This document shows, in pieces, positions 54,279 to 62,996 of a stretch of DNA of 64,000 nucleotides. Origin of the DNA: Legionellales bacterium. Lineage in GTDB: Bacteria > Pseudomonadota > Gammaproteobacteria > Berkiellales > Berkiellaceae. The notes below the pieces were generated by a model. It did not search any database. It saw only the letters and a list, made by a program, of their open reading frames with translations, and was not told the origin of the DNA. Each line of letters begins with the position of its first letter. Position 1 is the first letter of the stretch. A program made the translations under genes and the position numbers. Location: assembly GCA_002708265.1 (NCBI GenBank), contig PANA01000005.1, positions 124,001 to 188,000 on the forward strand. The letters are read 5' to 3'.

Positions 54279-57200
54279 TTGAAAGGGTATAGTGTGACCA
54301 GAGGCAATACCGAGTTTTCTACCAGTTCAGGCGTTCAAGACGCCAGTGGAAGGACGTTAGCGCTTAATATCGAAGAGCGCGAATATACCGTGCTTCAAAA
54401 CTCGCTATCAGAAATGATTACCACTATGAACGCATCAAAGAGACAGCAAGAAATTGCTGTCAAAGTGCTATCAAGTGAAATGAGTCGAGGAATGCCATCG
54501 ACTATTGATAGCTCTAACGCTTTCAGAATTGCCGATAAAACTGAAGGAATAATTTCCTTTATTTTACACAAAGCCGGTAATGGAATGTGCGTAAAAGATT
54601 TAGGCGACCTTCTAGATCCTGAAACTATCAGGGGATTACAGTTAACAGAAACTCAACTGAACCCAAGCACACCCGAAGGGAAGAAACTTCTGGTATACAA
54701 AGTCCTAACCAGACAAACTTATCAAGAAATATTAAAATTTTATGAAAACACAGGCCTAACAGAAAAACAAAAAGAAGAAGCTTTGGAATGTGCGAGAAAA
54801 ATTGTACGCACATACGGCGCGCAGATACAGTGCTTTCTTGAAGCAGATGAAATATCTACAAAACTCAAGAGCGCTCGAAAATATTTAGACATGCGTGAAG
54901 GGGAATCAGAACTTGGCAACGCCAAATTGGCAGAAATGTACCGACAGGTCTCAGAAAAAAATAAAGGTTTAAATCGCCAAACACGCTTATACTCAACCTG
55001 GCTTAATGGAAAACTTGAGCGTGAACGAAGCGCACCGCACCTCGGAGTTCATAGAGTGGATTTAACAGGCACCACATTTAGAGTGTTTGGTGCTGAAGCT
55101 CAAGAAAAACATTTTGGAGTAATAGCAGAAGAAGCACGTAGTGGTGATGATTATGCTAAAAAAATTGAAAAGTATTGCGACGACTTATATAACGAAGCAT
55201 ATTTAAAGGTACAGGGTATTGATTACAATGAGATGAATCTGTCAGACCCATTGAATATGGATAAATATTTTCAATACGATAGTCTGCCAGAAGTGCTTCT
55301 TGGCAGTTATCAATTTAGTGAACGCGGTGATATCACTGATAAAACATTAAACGATTATTTTGGCGGAAAACCCTTAACCGTATACTCTCTGAATATTTTA
55401 AAATCAGCATGGCATACCCTCCCTTCTGACCTGAGTGATCATCAGAAACATGAGCTTGTTAAAGATTTTAAAATAAACTTACTAGACAACGAACCCAAAG
55501 TGAGCTTTAACCCTAAAAAAGAAGGAAAACAGTACAAGAAATATCATGATGAGATGCTGCTTCGTTTCTTGGATAGCTTTAGATATGAGGTAAATGACAG
55601 AAAAGTTGCAGCACTTGAAGCCATTAAAGAGAGAAGCAATCCTGAAAACAAAGACAAGTATGACGTTTATGACCAAAAAGTTAAAAACGCTTTATGGTTA
55701 CCAAATGATTTAGCTCCAACGGTAAATAGCACGTATGGCGAGGTAGGCCCATTTGACAACACTAAGCTCTCTCTTTACCAAGAATACTTAGAAACTGTTC
55801 AGCGCCAAGCCGCTCCTTCAAGTCATGAAACTACCTTGGTTGATATATTCCGTAACATTGGTCTTGAAGATGATGCCGTTCATATACTGCATGATCCTCT
55901 CTTAGAAGTTGGAGATGCTGACTTAGATCTATTAGCGTCACATAATGAAGTATCGCATACCAGCGTACAGGGGTCATTCAATCGCTTTTATAAGGACCGA
56001 TTATATAACTACTATGAAGGTCTAGTAGAACTTTACAGGCAAAAATATCAAAAAGCTTTATCTACATACTCTGAATCCGCTGAACAAAAGGTTAAATTGG
56101 CTGGTGATGATGCACTTTCGGAATACCATAGACAAAAAAACGCAGAATTTTCTCATTTAGAAAAAATGCGGCATGAGATTGAAGACTTTCGTTATTTGAT
56201 TGATAAAACGGACTTTAATAAAGCTCAAAATGACTATGATAGCTACAAGAAAAACAAAGATGGATTTTCATCAAAACCAGCAAAACCTAAAGAGCTCTTT
56301 AAAAAATTGATTCATAAATCAGTGGCTGTAGCCTGTAGCTTACAATCTGGAAAACGAGTAGTTGTCTACAGCGGTGATATGGATAAAACGCATGTAAAAG
56401 AAGCAGCTCATGTATTGAATCATTTTGCAAATATTGCTCTTTGGCAAAAAGGTATCCCGGGGCTTAAGCACACAAGAACAGTTGATACCCTTCCCTCTTT
56501 TAAAGGTGTTAAGGAGTATACAGATATTAATAAAGCCTTTAATGGATTCATTGGTTCAATCGCTAAAGAGCGACGTGACTTAATGTTACATTATATCGCT
56601 GTTGATCTACTCTCTATCTTGCCAAAACCCGAAGGTGAATTGGAAACAAACGCAATCAATGAAATCACTAAGATTTCAACCAAACTAAAAATCGCATTAG
56701 CTAGCGGCAATGAAAATCAAGCGACTGAATTAAATAATACCCTTTTAGAAAAGCTTGCCCTTTTATCCCGTGACACCAAATATTCTAGAACCGTCTCTGG
56801 AGTAATGTCTTGTATAGTTTCTATCACAGATTCCTCTATCAGTGATGAGAACCTTAAAGAATTTATGACTGGAATTAAAATTCTGTACGATATCGACCGA
56901 AAACATGTCAAGGAACTATTGCGAGCTTCATGCAGATCCGCTTACAAAAGCACACACCCAATTAAAGAAGAAGTAGATGTACAGGCTGAACGATTTCAAG
57001 CTTTTCTTCAGGGTATTAAGCTCTCAGGCACTGATACAAAGGCAGGTTCATCATCAACAAAAGCGAGCACACTTTCAGATCTCTTGTCACCTGAGGACCA
57101 ACATGACTTTAACCGACATGCTGTTGTTATTGGACTACGTTCACTCCCTAAAAAGATAATTGACACTCTGGTATGTAATGATGTTAAAAGTGCCCTATTG

Positions 57201-60200
57201 AAACAGCTATCTAAAGATAAGCTCTTAAATAAAGATAAGAAGCTAAAGGCTTATATTAAAAGTTTCATAGGTCAAGAGAATGAAGAAGATATAGGACAAC
57301 TAATCAATCGCATATTTCATTCACCTGGGTTTCAAGTACTCTACAATGTTCGATTAAGGGTTCTTGATATTGCATTAGAAGCGTTGCAAACCCAAATAAA
57401 ATCAATAATTGAGCCCAAAATTGATGATGTTTCGGTGATAAATATATCATCCAAACAATACAATAAATTTCTAAAAGCACTTCAAGAAGATCCTGATGCA
57501 AACTTTAAATTCAGAAAGGCTTTCAGAGAAAGCTGTTCTGGTATAGTAAAAGCAGCCAAAAGTCAAAAAACGTCATCGTTACATGATGAGCTCGAAATGC
57601 TGGAAGCAGTTGCCAAACTTCCGGGCACCTCTCCTGTATGGCAAGATGATATCAATCTTGACCTTTCAGATGCCGTCACAAGTACTGTGCAACAAGCTTT
57701 TATCGATGCCTTGAATAAGAAGTTTCCTGCTTTAGAAGGAAATAATCTTTCACAAAATGAAAGAAACGACATCACCAGGCTCACTTCCTTTAAAGCAATT
57801 ATGTATCAGGTGCAATCACAAGATCCGCCAAGGCATGTTAGAAACATCCAGAGTTTTCTTCAAAAACATTACGCTGATTTTGTTCGTAACAACGGAAAAG
57901 AACCTATTCCTTTGGTGCACTTCATCAATCACATTTCTTCAGCTATGAGCTCTGGATCCATAAGCGGCATAGAACGATCTATTTTAAAACGTATACGAAA
58001 TCACCTAATTCAAATGTGCTATCAGCAATTTAAGAATGATGATGAAGTAATGTTATCCTTCAAAAACAATCTTGGAGAGTATTACAAAGACCCCAATAAA
58101 AAAATCGTGGTCCAAAACATGAAAGGAAAAACCGAATCTATTCCTTTGAGCCAGATTGTGCCCCTATCCAGAGAACGTGTTGTTTATCAAAACGTTCCAT
58201 TTACTAAACTCACAACAGAACAAGCAATAGAATATTTAGAAATTTTTCTACATTCAAGCGCTGACAATCAACCTGAATGGATTAAGCAACTTCCTGCTCT
58301 TGAAAGAGAAAAGCTTAAGGATATTGTTATAGAATCCATAGGTTTAGGAAGATATAATCCATTACATTCAGATGATGAGCTGGATTCTAAATCCAACTTC
58401 TTATCATTCATATCAGGTGTTAGTCCCGAAGAGATTAAAGCTGGTGGCGACTGGTCAAAGAATGCCAACTTTATTTTTGCAAGTCTATCTCGGCAGCAAA
58501 AAGAATATTTTAAAATAAATGAAGATAAGATTAATAATGCAATTAGATCATATCTTTATGTACATAATCTACTTCCAGGGAACCCACCCAACACTCCCAC
58601 TAATGCAGATTATCTGAAAGCCATACGTGCCCTGCCAAGCACGATATGCCCTTTCAAGTATGAACTAGAAAAATGCTTTAAAGAATCTGTTGTATTATCA
58701 ATTCATAAACTTAGTATAGATGAACTTGAAAAAACACCATTAATGCCAAGAACGGAAGATCAACTCAATGCATTTAGAGATAGTTTATCTCTAGTCATGT
58801 CCCAGCAACCAACCACCATTCGCTATTACCCAGGGATTGCCAATGGTGCCTTTGTTCGACAAATTCGTTATGACAAAGAAGGTAAAGTTGTTGATCATCG
58901 TACATCGCTACGACATGGTGTAGCTTGCCCCTTTGAATTAAAAGTGGATAAGAAAGAAAAATTCGATCAGGGTCGAATGGAAGCTATCAGGCTTCAGATC
59001 CAAAACATGAAACAAGCTCTAGAAACAATGTTATCTGAAGAGTATGTCTTCTATAAAGAACGAGCCCTTTCTAACGGAGAACCAGCCTTAACCTTTAACG
59101 ATTTTATGGACAAAAAGTATGCCGCATGGAAAAGGGATGACGGAACTTTTGATATTCCCTATTTGGTTCAAGTGTTAGTTACCAGGATCGACCATAATCT
59201 AAACATATTTGGTACTGGAATAGAAAACCGTCAAACCACGATTAACCAAACAGTGATGCATATCTTAGCTCAGATGGGAGATAAACCACTTGAACTAAAT
59301 GTACATGGTGAAGCTGTTAAATTTGGGACTAGAAACATAACTGACAGTTATCGTTCATTAAACGAGTTTCAGACCCTTAGTGACAGTAGAAACACCTGGT
59401 TTGTGGGTGATAAACCAATGGGAACACCCAAAATCATACAAATGGCACATAACTATGTAAAATCCGATAAGGCCGATGAGCATAAAAAGGCTAAATGTGA
59501 ACGAGTTTTAAAACAATATTATGATTCAATTAAGCCAACTATTTCAGAACGATATTTTCATCAAAGTCTAACATTCTCGCTTGCTGCAGGTGGCATTAAA
59601 AAGTTCTTATCGAAGGTTCGCAAAAAATCCAGTCCTCGTAATAGAAACCTAGAAAGAGCTGGACTTGAGCAAGCATTACTAGATTCAATAGAGGGTATCG
59701 GTTCAGGTTCCTGTAAGAGTGGTAAAGACAGAAAAGGTATCGAGCAATGTTACTCTAGAGCCCTATTTGACTATGAAGCGATTTATGGTCAATTTCCCAA
59801 CATGGACAATAAAAAGGAGCGCAAACGCTTTTCTGAAATCTTCGCTAATGATTTTTTAACGAACTTCGAGCAAATCAAAGCTCACTATAACGCTCCAGGC
59901 TCAATGGGATTGAAAAATATGTTTGGGATTATGCCTGAGCATCTTATCAAGGCAGTCAAAAGGCGCGCTAAAGAATCTCATATGCCTAAGTATGTAGAAA
60001 TTCAATCTAACCTCTCAGGTATTAATAAGTCAAAGGCACAAAAGGCTGAAGACGATCCGCGCTCACTATTAAACCAATCCGGAACACCTGATGCTGGTGG
60101 CTATGTTTCATCGGCCAAAAAGAAGAAAAAACCAAAAGGTCGTAAGACAAAAAAAGCGCTATCCGCTTTAAAAACATTCGGAATGATTCTTGCTGCTCCG

Positions 60201-60761
60201 GTAGTTATTGGCCTTGCGGCTTCAGTAGCAGCTGTTGCAGTGACCGTTTCGACCTTACCCGTTGTTGCAGGTGCTATCATTGATAAAACGGTAAACGAAC
60301 GACGTCTCAAAGCAGGCCGCACAGATCTTTTACCCAGCAGCTTTAACTTTTTTAAAGCACGATCTGAAAATAGACATACTGAAAGAAGAACTGCCAGAGT
60401 TGAAGAGTATTTAACTGCCCACAGCAATTTAGAAGTCAACTTAAAAGCAGCTGAAAAAACAACAGAAGGTCCAGGCATGCAGCTTCTTCATGCAAAAGCG
60501 CCCAAGGTTAGTAATTCAAAAAGTGCTCTAGTGATGGCGGAAAAAGCCATGCTAAGACATATTGGTCATGAGCAAGTAACCCAAGGATTGAAAGATGAGC
60601 CTAAAGTTATAGATCCTGCGGGCCAACAAGAAGGACATCGCTCTCGTGCCGGCGGAATTCTTTTTAGGCGCAAAGGGCGCAAAGCTACCAAAACGCCCAA
60701 TGCTCAAACGCCCGCTGACCTGGGTGTAACCCAAAATATAACGCCTCCTAGAAAGCATTAA
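54279..60761 (+). CDS. giant protein (about 2,160 residues) with SopB/IpgD-like CX5R phosphatase motif
   Basis: I recognise only part of it. The first 1,500 residues are mostly charged and helical. The C-terminal third contains SGSCKSGKDRKGIEQCYSRA with C1812 and R1818, the CX5R P-loop in the CKSGKDR form used by SopB/IpgD-type phosphoinositide phosphatases. After it comes APGSMGLKNM near 1880. A Lys-rich stretch (KKKKKPKGRKTKK) at about 1946-1959 precedes a hydrophobic, probably membrane-inserting segment at about 1965-2005. The first possible start is TTG at 54279; a GTG at 54294 has GAAAGGG before it and is equally plausible. No N-terminal signal peptide. Confidence 0.8.
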   Translation: MKGYSVTRGNTEFSTSSGVQDASGRTLALNIEEREYTVLQNSLSEMITTMNASKRQQEIAVKVLSSEMSRGMPSTIDSSNAFRIADKTEGIISFILHKAGNGMCVKDLGDLLDPETIRGLQLTETQLNPSTPEGKKLLVYKVLTRQTYQEILKFYENTGLTEKQKEEALECARKIVRTYGAQIQCFLEADEISTKLKSARKYLDMREGESELGNAKLAEMYRQVSEKNKGLNRQTRLYSTWLNGKLERERSAPHLGVHRVDLTGTTFRVFGAEAQEKHFGVIAEEARSGDDYAKKIEKYCDDLYNEAYLKVQGIDYNEMNLSDPLNMDKYFQYDSLPEVLLGSYQFSERGDITDKTLNDYFGGKPLTVYSLNILKSAWHTLPSDLSDHQKHELVKDFKINLLDNEPKVSFNPKKEGKQYKKYHDEMLLRFLDSFRYEVNDRKVAALEAIKERSNPENKDKYDVYDQKVKNALWLPNDLAPTVNSTYGEVGPFDNTKLSLYQEYLETVQRQAAPSSHETTLVDIFRNIGLEDDAVHILHDPLLEVGDADLDLLASHNEVSHTSVQGSFNRFYKDRLYNYYEGLVELYRQKYQKALSTYSESAEQKVKLAGDDALSEYHRQKNAEFSHLEKMRHEIEDFRYLIDKTDFNKAQNDYDSYKKNKDGFSSKPAKPKELFKKLIHKSVAVACSLQSGKRVVVYSGDMDKTHVKEAAHVLNHFANIALWQKGIPGLKHTRTVDTLPSFKGVKEYTDINKAFNGFIGSIAKERRDLMLHYIAVDLLSILPKPEGELETNAINEITKISTKLKIALASGNENQATELNNTLLEKLALLSRDTKYSRTVSGVMSCIVSITDSSISDENLKEFMTGIKILYDIDRKHVKELLRASCRSAYKSTHPIKEEVDVQAERFQAFLQGIKLSGTDTKAGSSSTKASTLSDLLSPEDQHDFNRHAVVIGLRSLPKKIIDTLVCNDVKSALLKQLSKDKLLNKDKKLKAYIKSFIGQENEEDIGQLINRIFHSPGFQVLYNVRLRVLDIALEALQTQIKSIIEPKIDDVSVINISSKQYNKFLKALQEDPDANFKFRKAFRESCSGIVKAAKSQKTSSLHDELEMLEAVAKLPGTSPVWQDDINLDLSDAVTSTVQQAFIDALNKKFPALEGNNLSQNERNDITRLTSFKAIMYQVQSQDPPRHVRNIQSFLQKHYADFVRNNGKEPIPLVHFINHISSAMSSGSISGIERSILKRIRNHLIQMCYQQFKNDDEVMLSFKNNLGEYYKDPNKKIVVQNMKGKTESIPLSQIVPLSRERVVYQNVPFTKLTTEQAIEYLEIFLHSSADNQPEWIKQLPALEREKLKDIVIESIGLGRYNPLHSDDELDSKSNFLSFISGVSPEEIKAGGDWSKNANFIFASLSRQQKEYFKINEDKINNAIRSYLYVHNLLPGNPPNTPTNADYLKAIRALPSTICPFKYELEKCFKESVVLSIHKLSIDELEKTPLMPRTEDQLNAFRDSLSLVMSQQPTTIRYYPGIANGAFVRQIRYDKEGKVVDHRTSLRHGVACPFELKVDKKEKFDQGRMEAIRLQIQNMKQALETMLSEEYVFYKERALSNGEPALTFNDFMDKKYAAWKRDDGTFDIPYLVQVLVTRIDHNLNIFGTGIENRQTTINQTVMHILAQMGDKPLELNVHGEAVKFGTRNITDSYRSLNEFQTLSDSRNTWFVGDKPMGTPKIIQMAHNYVKSDKADEHKKAKCERVLKQYYDSIKPTISERYFHQSLTFSLAAGGIKKFLSKVRKKSSPRNRNLERAGLEQALLDSIEGIGSGSCKSGKDRKGIEQCYSRALFDYEAIYGQFPNMDNKKERKRFSEIFANDFLTNFEQIKAHYNAPGSMGLKNMFGIMPEHLIKAVKRRAKESHMPKYVEIQSNLSGINKSKAQKAEDDPRSLLNQSGTPDAGGYVSSAKKKKKPKGRKTKKALSALKTFGMILAAPVVIGLAASVAAVAVTVSTLPVVAGAIIDKTVNERRLKAGRTDLLPSSFNFFKARSENRHTERRTARVEEYLTAHSNLEVNLKAAEKTTEGPGMQLLHAKAPKVSNSKSALVMAEKAMLRHIGHEQVTQGLKDEPKVIDPAGQQEGHRSRAGGILFRRKGRKATKTPNAQTPADLGVTQNITPPRKH

Positions 60762-60794
60762 AAAAGCCCTCAAGTGAGGGCTTTTTTTAATGCT
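60754..60794 (+). terminator. bidirectional terminator between the giant gene and tetR
   Basis: AGCATTAAAAAAGCCCTC, loop AAGT, then GAGGGCTTTTTTTAATGCT: a long stem with A and T tracts on either side. It starts within the last codons of the giant gene and also serves the convergent TetR gene. Confidence 0.94.
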
Positions 60795-60809
60795 GAAGTA
60801 GCGAGGAGA

Positions 60810-61427
60810 TTAACCTGCAACTGCTTCTGCACTCACTGGAGCAGCAGTGGTAGTGACTTTACGATCAACCAAGCTTTCCAACCAATGCTTAATGCTATCA
60901 CTTTGACGTGAAGCTAATTTAGGATCTTTGAATGTATGTGTTAACAAGTACATTCCCTGAATATTTGAAATAAGGCTAAGAGCGAGTTCTTTAGAACGAT
61001 CTGAGAAGCCTAAACCTTTAAATTGCTCTTCACTCCATTCAAGAATATCATGTAACAACTTGGCAGCTAAATCTGCAAGGGAACCGCCCTGCTTACCAAG
61101 CTCCTGACATAGACCACCAATTGGGCAACCATAACGAGCAATTAGGTCTAGCTCGCCCATGCCATGATCAACTAATGAGAACAAACGCGCTAATGGATCT
61201 GCGTTTTCACTCCAGCTTGCTAATAACTCAGCCCATTCAGTCGCACGACGCTCAATGACAGCGATTCCGATCGCTTCTTTTGTTTTGAAGTAGTAATATA
61301 CGTTCCCCAAAGGTACATCAGCTTCTTGCGCAATATCCGCAAGGGTGGTTAGGTTAAAACCTTGTTGATGGATGAGGACTTTTGCTGCTTCGATTAGTCG
61401 GATGCGTTTATCTGTTTTCCGTGGCAT
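60810..61427 (-). CDS. TetR/AcrR family transcriptional regulator
   Basis: One-component regulator. The N-terminal helix-turn-helix is clear (LTTLADIAQEADVPLGNVYY near residues 27-46, then YYFKTKEAI). The C-terminal ligand-binding domain carries GCPIGGLCQELGKQ. Length 205 residues. It lies downstream of a FadL-type porin gene on the same strand, with a perfect palindrome in between that is probably its operator. Ligand unknown; a link to fatty or hydrophobic compounds is suggested only by the neighbour. Confidence 0.9.
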   Translation of the reverse strand: MPRKTDKRIRLIEAAKVLIHQQGFNLTTLADIAQEADVPLGNVYYYFKTKEAIGIAVIERRATEWAELLASWSENADPLARLFSLVDHGMGELDLIARYGCPIGGLCQELGKQGGSLADLAAKLLHDILEWSEEQFKGLGFSDRSKELALSLISNIQGMYLLTHTFKDPKLASRQSDSIKHWLESLVDRKVTTTAAPVSAEAVAG

Positions 61428-61512
61428 AACTTCTTATTCCATTATTTACTGCTAAGGACTAATATGCACGCCCTATCGGGATTGCTTTATCTTGCCCTTT
61501 AGACCAACACAA

Positions 61513-61532
61513 TTTATGACAATTGTCATAAA
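61513..61532. promoter_or_regulatory. 20-bp perfect palindrome, candidate TetR operator
   Basis: TTTATGACAATTGTCATAAA is a perfect inverted repeat in the 127 bases between the porin stop and the tetR start, about 86 bases before the tetR ATG. Size and symmetry suit a TetR-family dimer and suggest autoregulation. Confidence 0.65.
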
Positions 61533-61554
61533 ACCCCTTTCTAACTTACTAAGA

Positions 61555-62859
61555 TTACACGAAATCCCACTGTATTTGAATACCAAACAAATCAGCCTGA
61601 GATTCGTATTTTCCTACCATGCTTGCAGAAGTAATATTAAGACCACTATTTGCCGAAATCGGTCCATAGTCGCTTACATCTGCATCACGGAAGAATAAAT
61701 GAGCATATCCAAAATCAACTTTTAAATCAGAAGACCATTGATATTGCCCACCAAATGCAATCCATTTTCGATCGGCATCTGGCACACGCGCTGTTCGGTA
61801 CTGACCTCGAACAGGCGTTGGATCTTTAGCGATCCCAGTTCTTAATAACCATTTATTATTGAGCTGATAATTCGCACCCAATGCAAAACGAACCGTGTTT
61901 TTAAAATACATCGGTACTTCAGTAACATTCGATGTACGAACGCCCGTTCCGGTATGAACACCTGAATATTCTAACTCAAGCACATCAAAACGATTCCAGC
62001 GAGTCCAAGCCACATCAGCTAATACTGCCCACTTGGATGATAAATCATGGTAGGCTGAGAAAGTTAGACTTTCTGGCAGATCAACAGCTGCCGTAATCTC
62101 TTGCTGAGTTGCAATACCACTAAGCAATGTTTTACTAACACCACGTGCTTCAAAACGCACTAATGAGCGATACATCAAGCCAAATCGAGTCGCATCATTC
62201 ATGCGATACAATAAGCCACCATGCCAACCATATCCCCAATCATCTGCACTATTCTTTTGATAGCCGTCGTTTTGTATTAAACCTGTACCAACACGAGCGT
62301 TTAGGCGAGCTTTGACATAATCAGCATCTCCTCCCAGCGCAAATGAAAACTGATCGTTCCATGCATACGCAAAGCTGGGGGATATTCCAATAACTTGAAT
62401 TTCAGACAAGGATGCAACGTAACGAGCGGCCCCATCCGTTGAATAATCGACTTTAGTCCCGTAAGGCGGTGCAATTGTTAAACCAAAAACCAAACGATCA
62501 GTTACTCGAGCTCCATAATGTAACGCAGGGATAACCGCTGGGCTGGCTGGGTTGTCTCTAAACCGCCCTTCTGGTGTTGTCCCTGTGTTTGAGGTTGCAC
62601 TACTCATTGTAAGCTCAACATCCGGCGCAACTGTTACAAACGATTGTGCAACTGCTTTTTGATCGATATACGTCAAACCCGCAGGGTTGAAAAAAGAAGT
62701 GGTTACGTCAGATGCTAGCGCGGCTGTTCCGCTGTAGGCATTTCCAAGGTTGGTTACATTTTGCTCCATCAGCTGAAAGGCTGATGCATTTACGATTGAT
62801 GAGACGCTAAATAACAGCGTGGGGGCAATCCATTTTACGCTTTTAAGCTGTTTCGCCAT
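61555..62859 (-). CDS. FadL/OmpP1-type outer-membrane transporter
   Basis: Beta-barrel transporter for long-chain fatty acids or other hydrophobic molecules. The start at 62859 is chosen because AGAGGG lies about eight bases before it and a signal peptide follows directly (KWIAPTLLFSVSSIVNASA). The mature protein begins with the family's FQLMEQNVTNLGNAYSG and then FNPAGLTYID. It has about 434 residues and ends in a C-terminal WDFV with aromatic terminal pattern. An open frame extends up to 62982 but lacks support. Substrate not determined. Confidence 0.9.
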   Translation of the reverse strand: MAKQLKSVKWIAPTLLFSVSSIVNASAFQLMEQNVTNLGNAYSGTAALASDVTTSFFNPAGLTYIDQKAVAQSFVTVAPDVELTMSSATSNTGTTPEGRFRDNPASPAVIPALHYGARVTDRLVFGLTIAPPYGTKVDYSTDGAARYVASLSEIQVIGISPSFAYAWNDQFSFALGGDADYVKARLNARVGTGLIQNDGYQKNSADDWGYGWHGGLLYRMNDATRFGLMYRSLVRFEARGVSKTLLSGIATQQEITAAVDLPESLTFSAYHDLSSKWAVLADVAWTRWNRFDVLELEYSGVHTGTGVRTSNVTEVPMYFKNTVRFALGANYQLNNKWLLRTGIAKDPTPVRGQYRTARVPDADRKWIAFGGQYQWSSDLKVDFGYAHLFFRDADVSDYGPISANSGLNITSASMVGKYESQADLFGIQIQWDFV

Positions 62860-62996
62860 GCCAGAATCCCTCTGTCTAGAAGCACTTAACTCTACACAGA
62901 TGAGCGACTCATGTAAACCCCCTAGATTATTTCCCAAAGGGGTTTTTGTTAGTTGCTTAGCAATACTATAAAACGCCCACAAATCACTGACATATT

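Noticed and set aside
62915-62945. AAACCCC/GGGGTTT hairpin between the GGDEF gene and the porin
   Set aside because: In the minus direction it is followed by only three T, and in the plus direction no gene precedes it. It may be a weak terminator but support is thin.
62859-62982. Longer N terminus for the FadL-type porin
   Set aside because: It would place 41 residues before a clear signal peptide that has its own ribosome-binding site.
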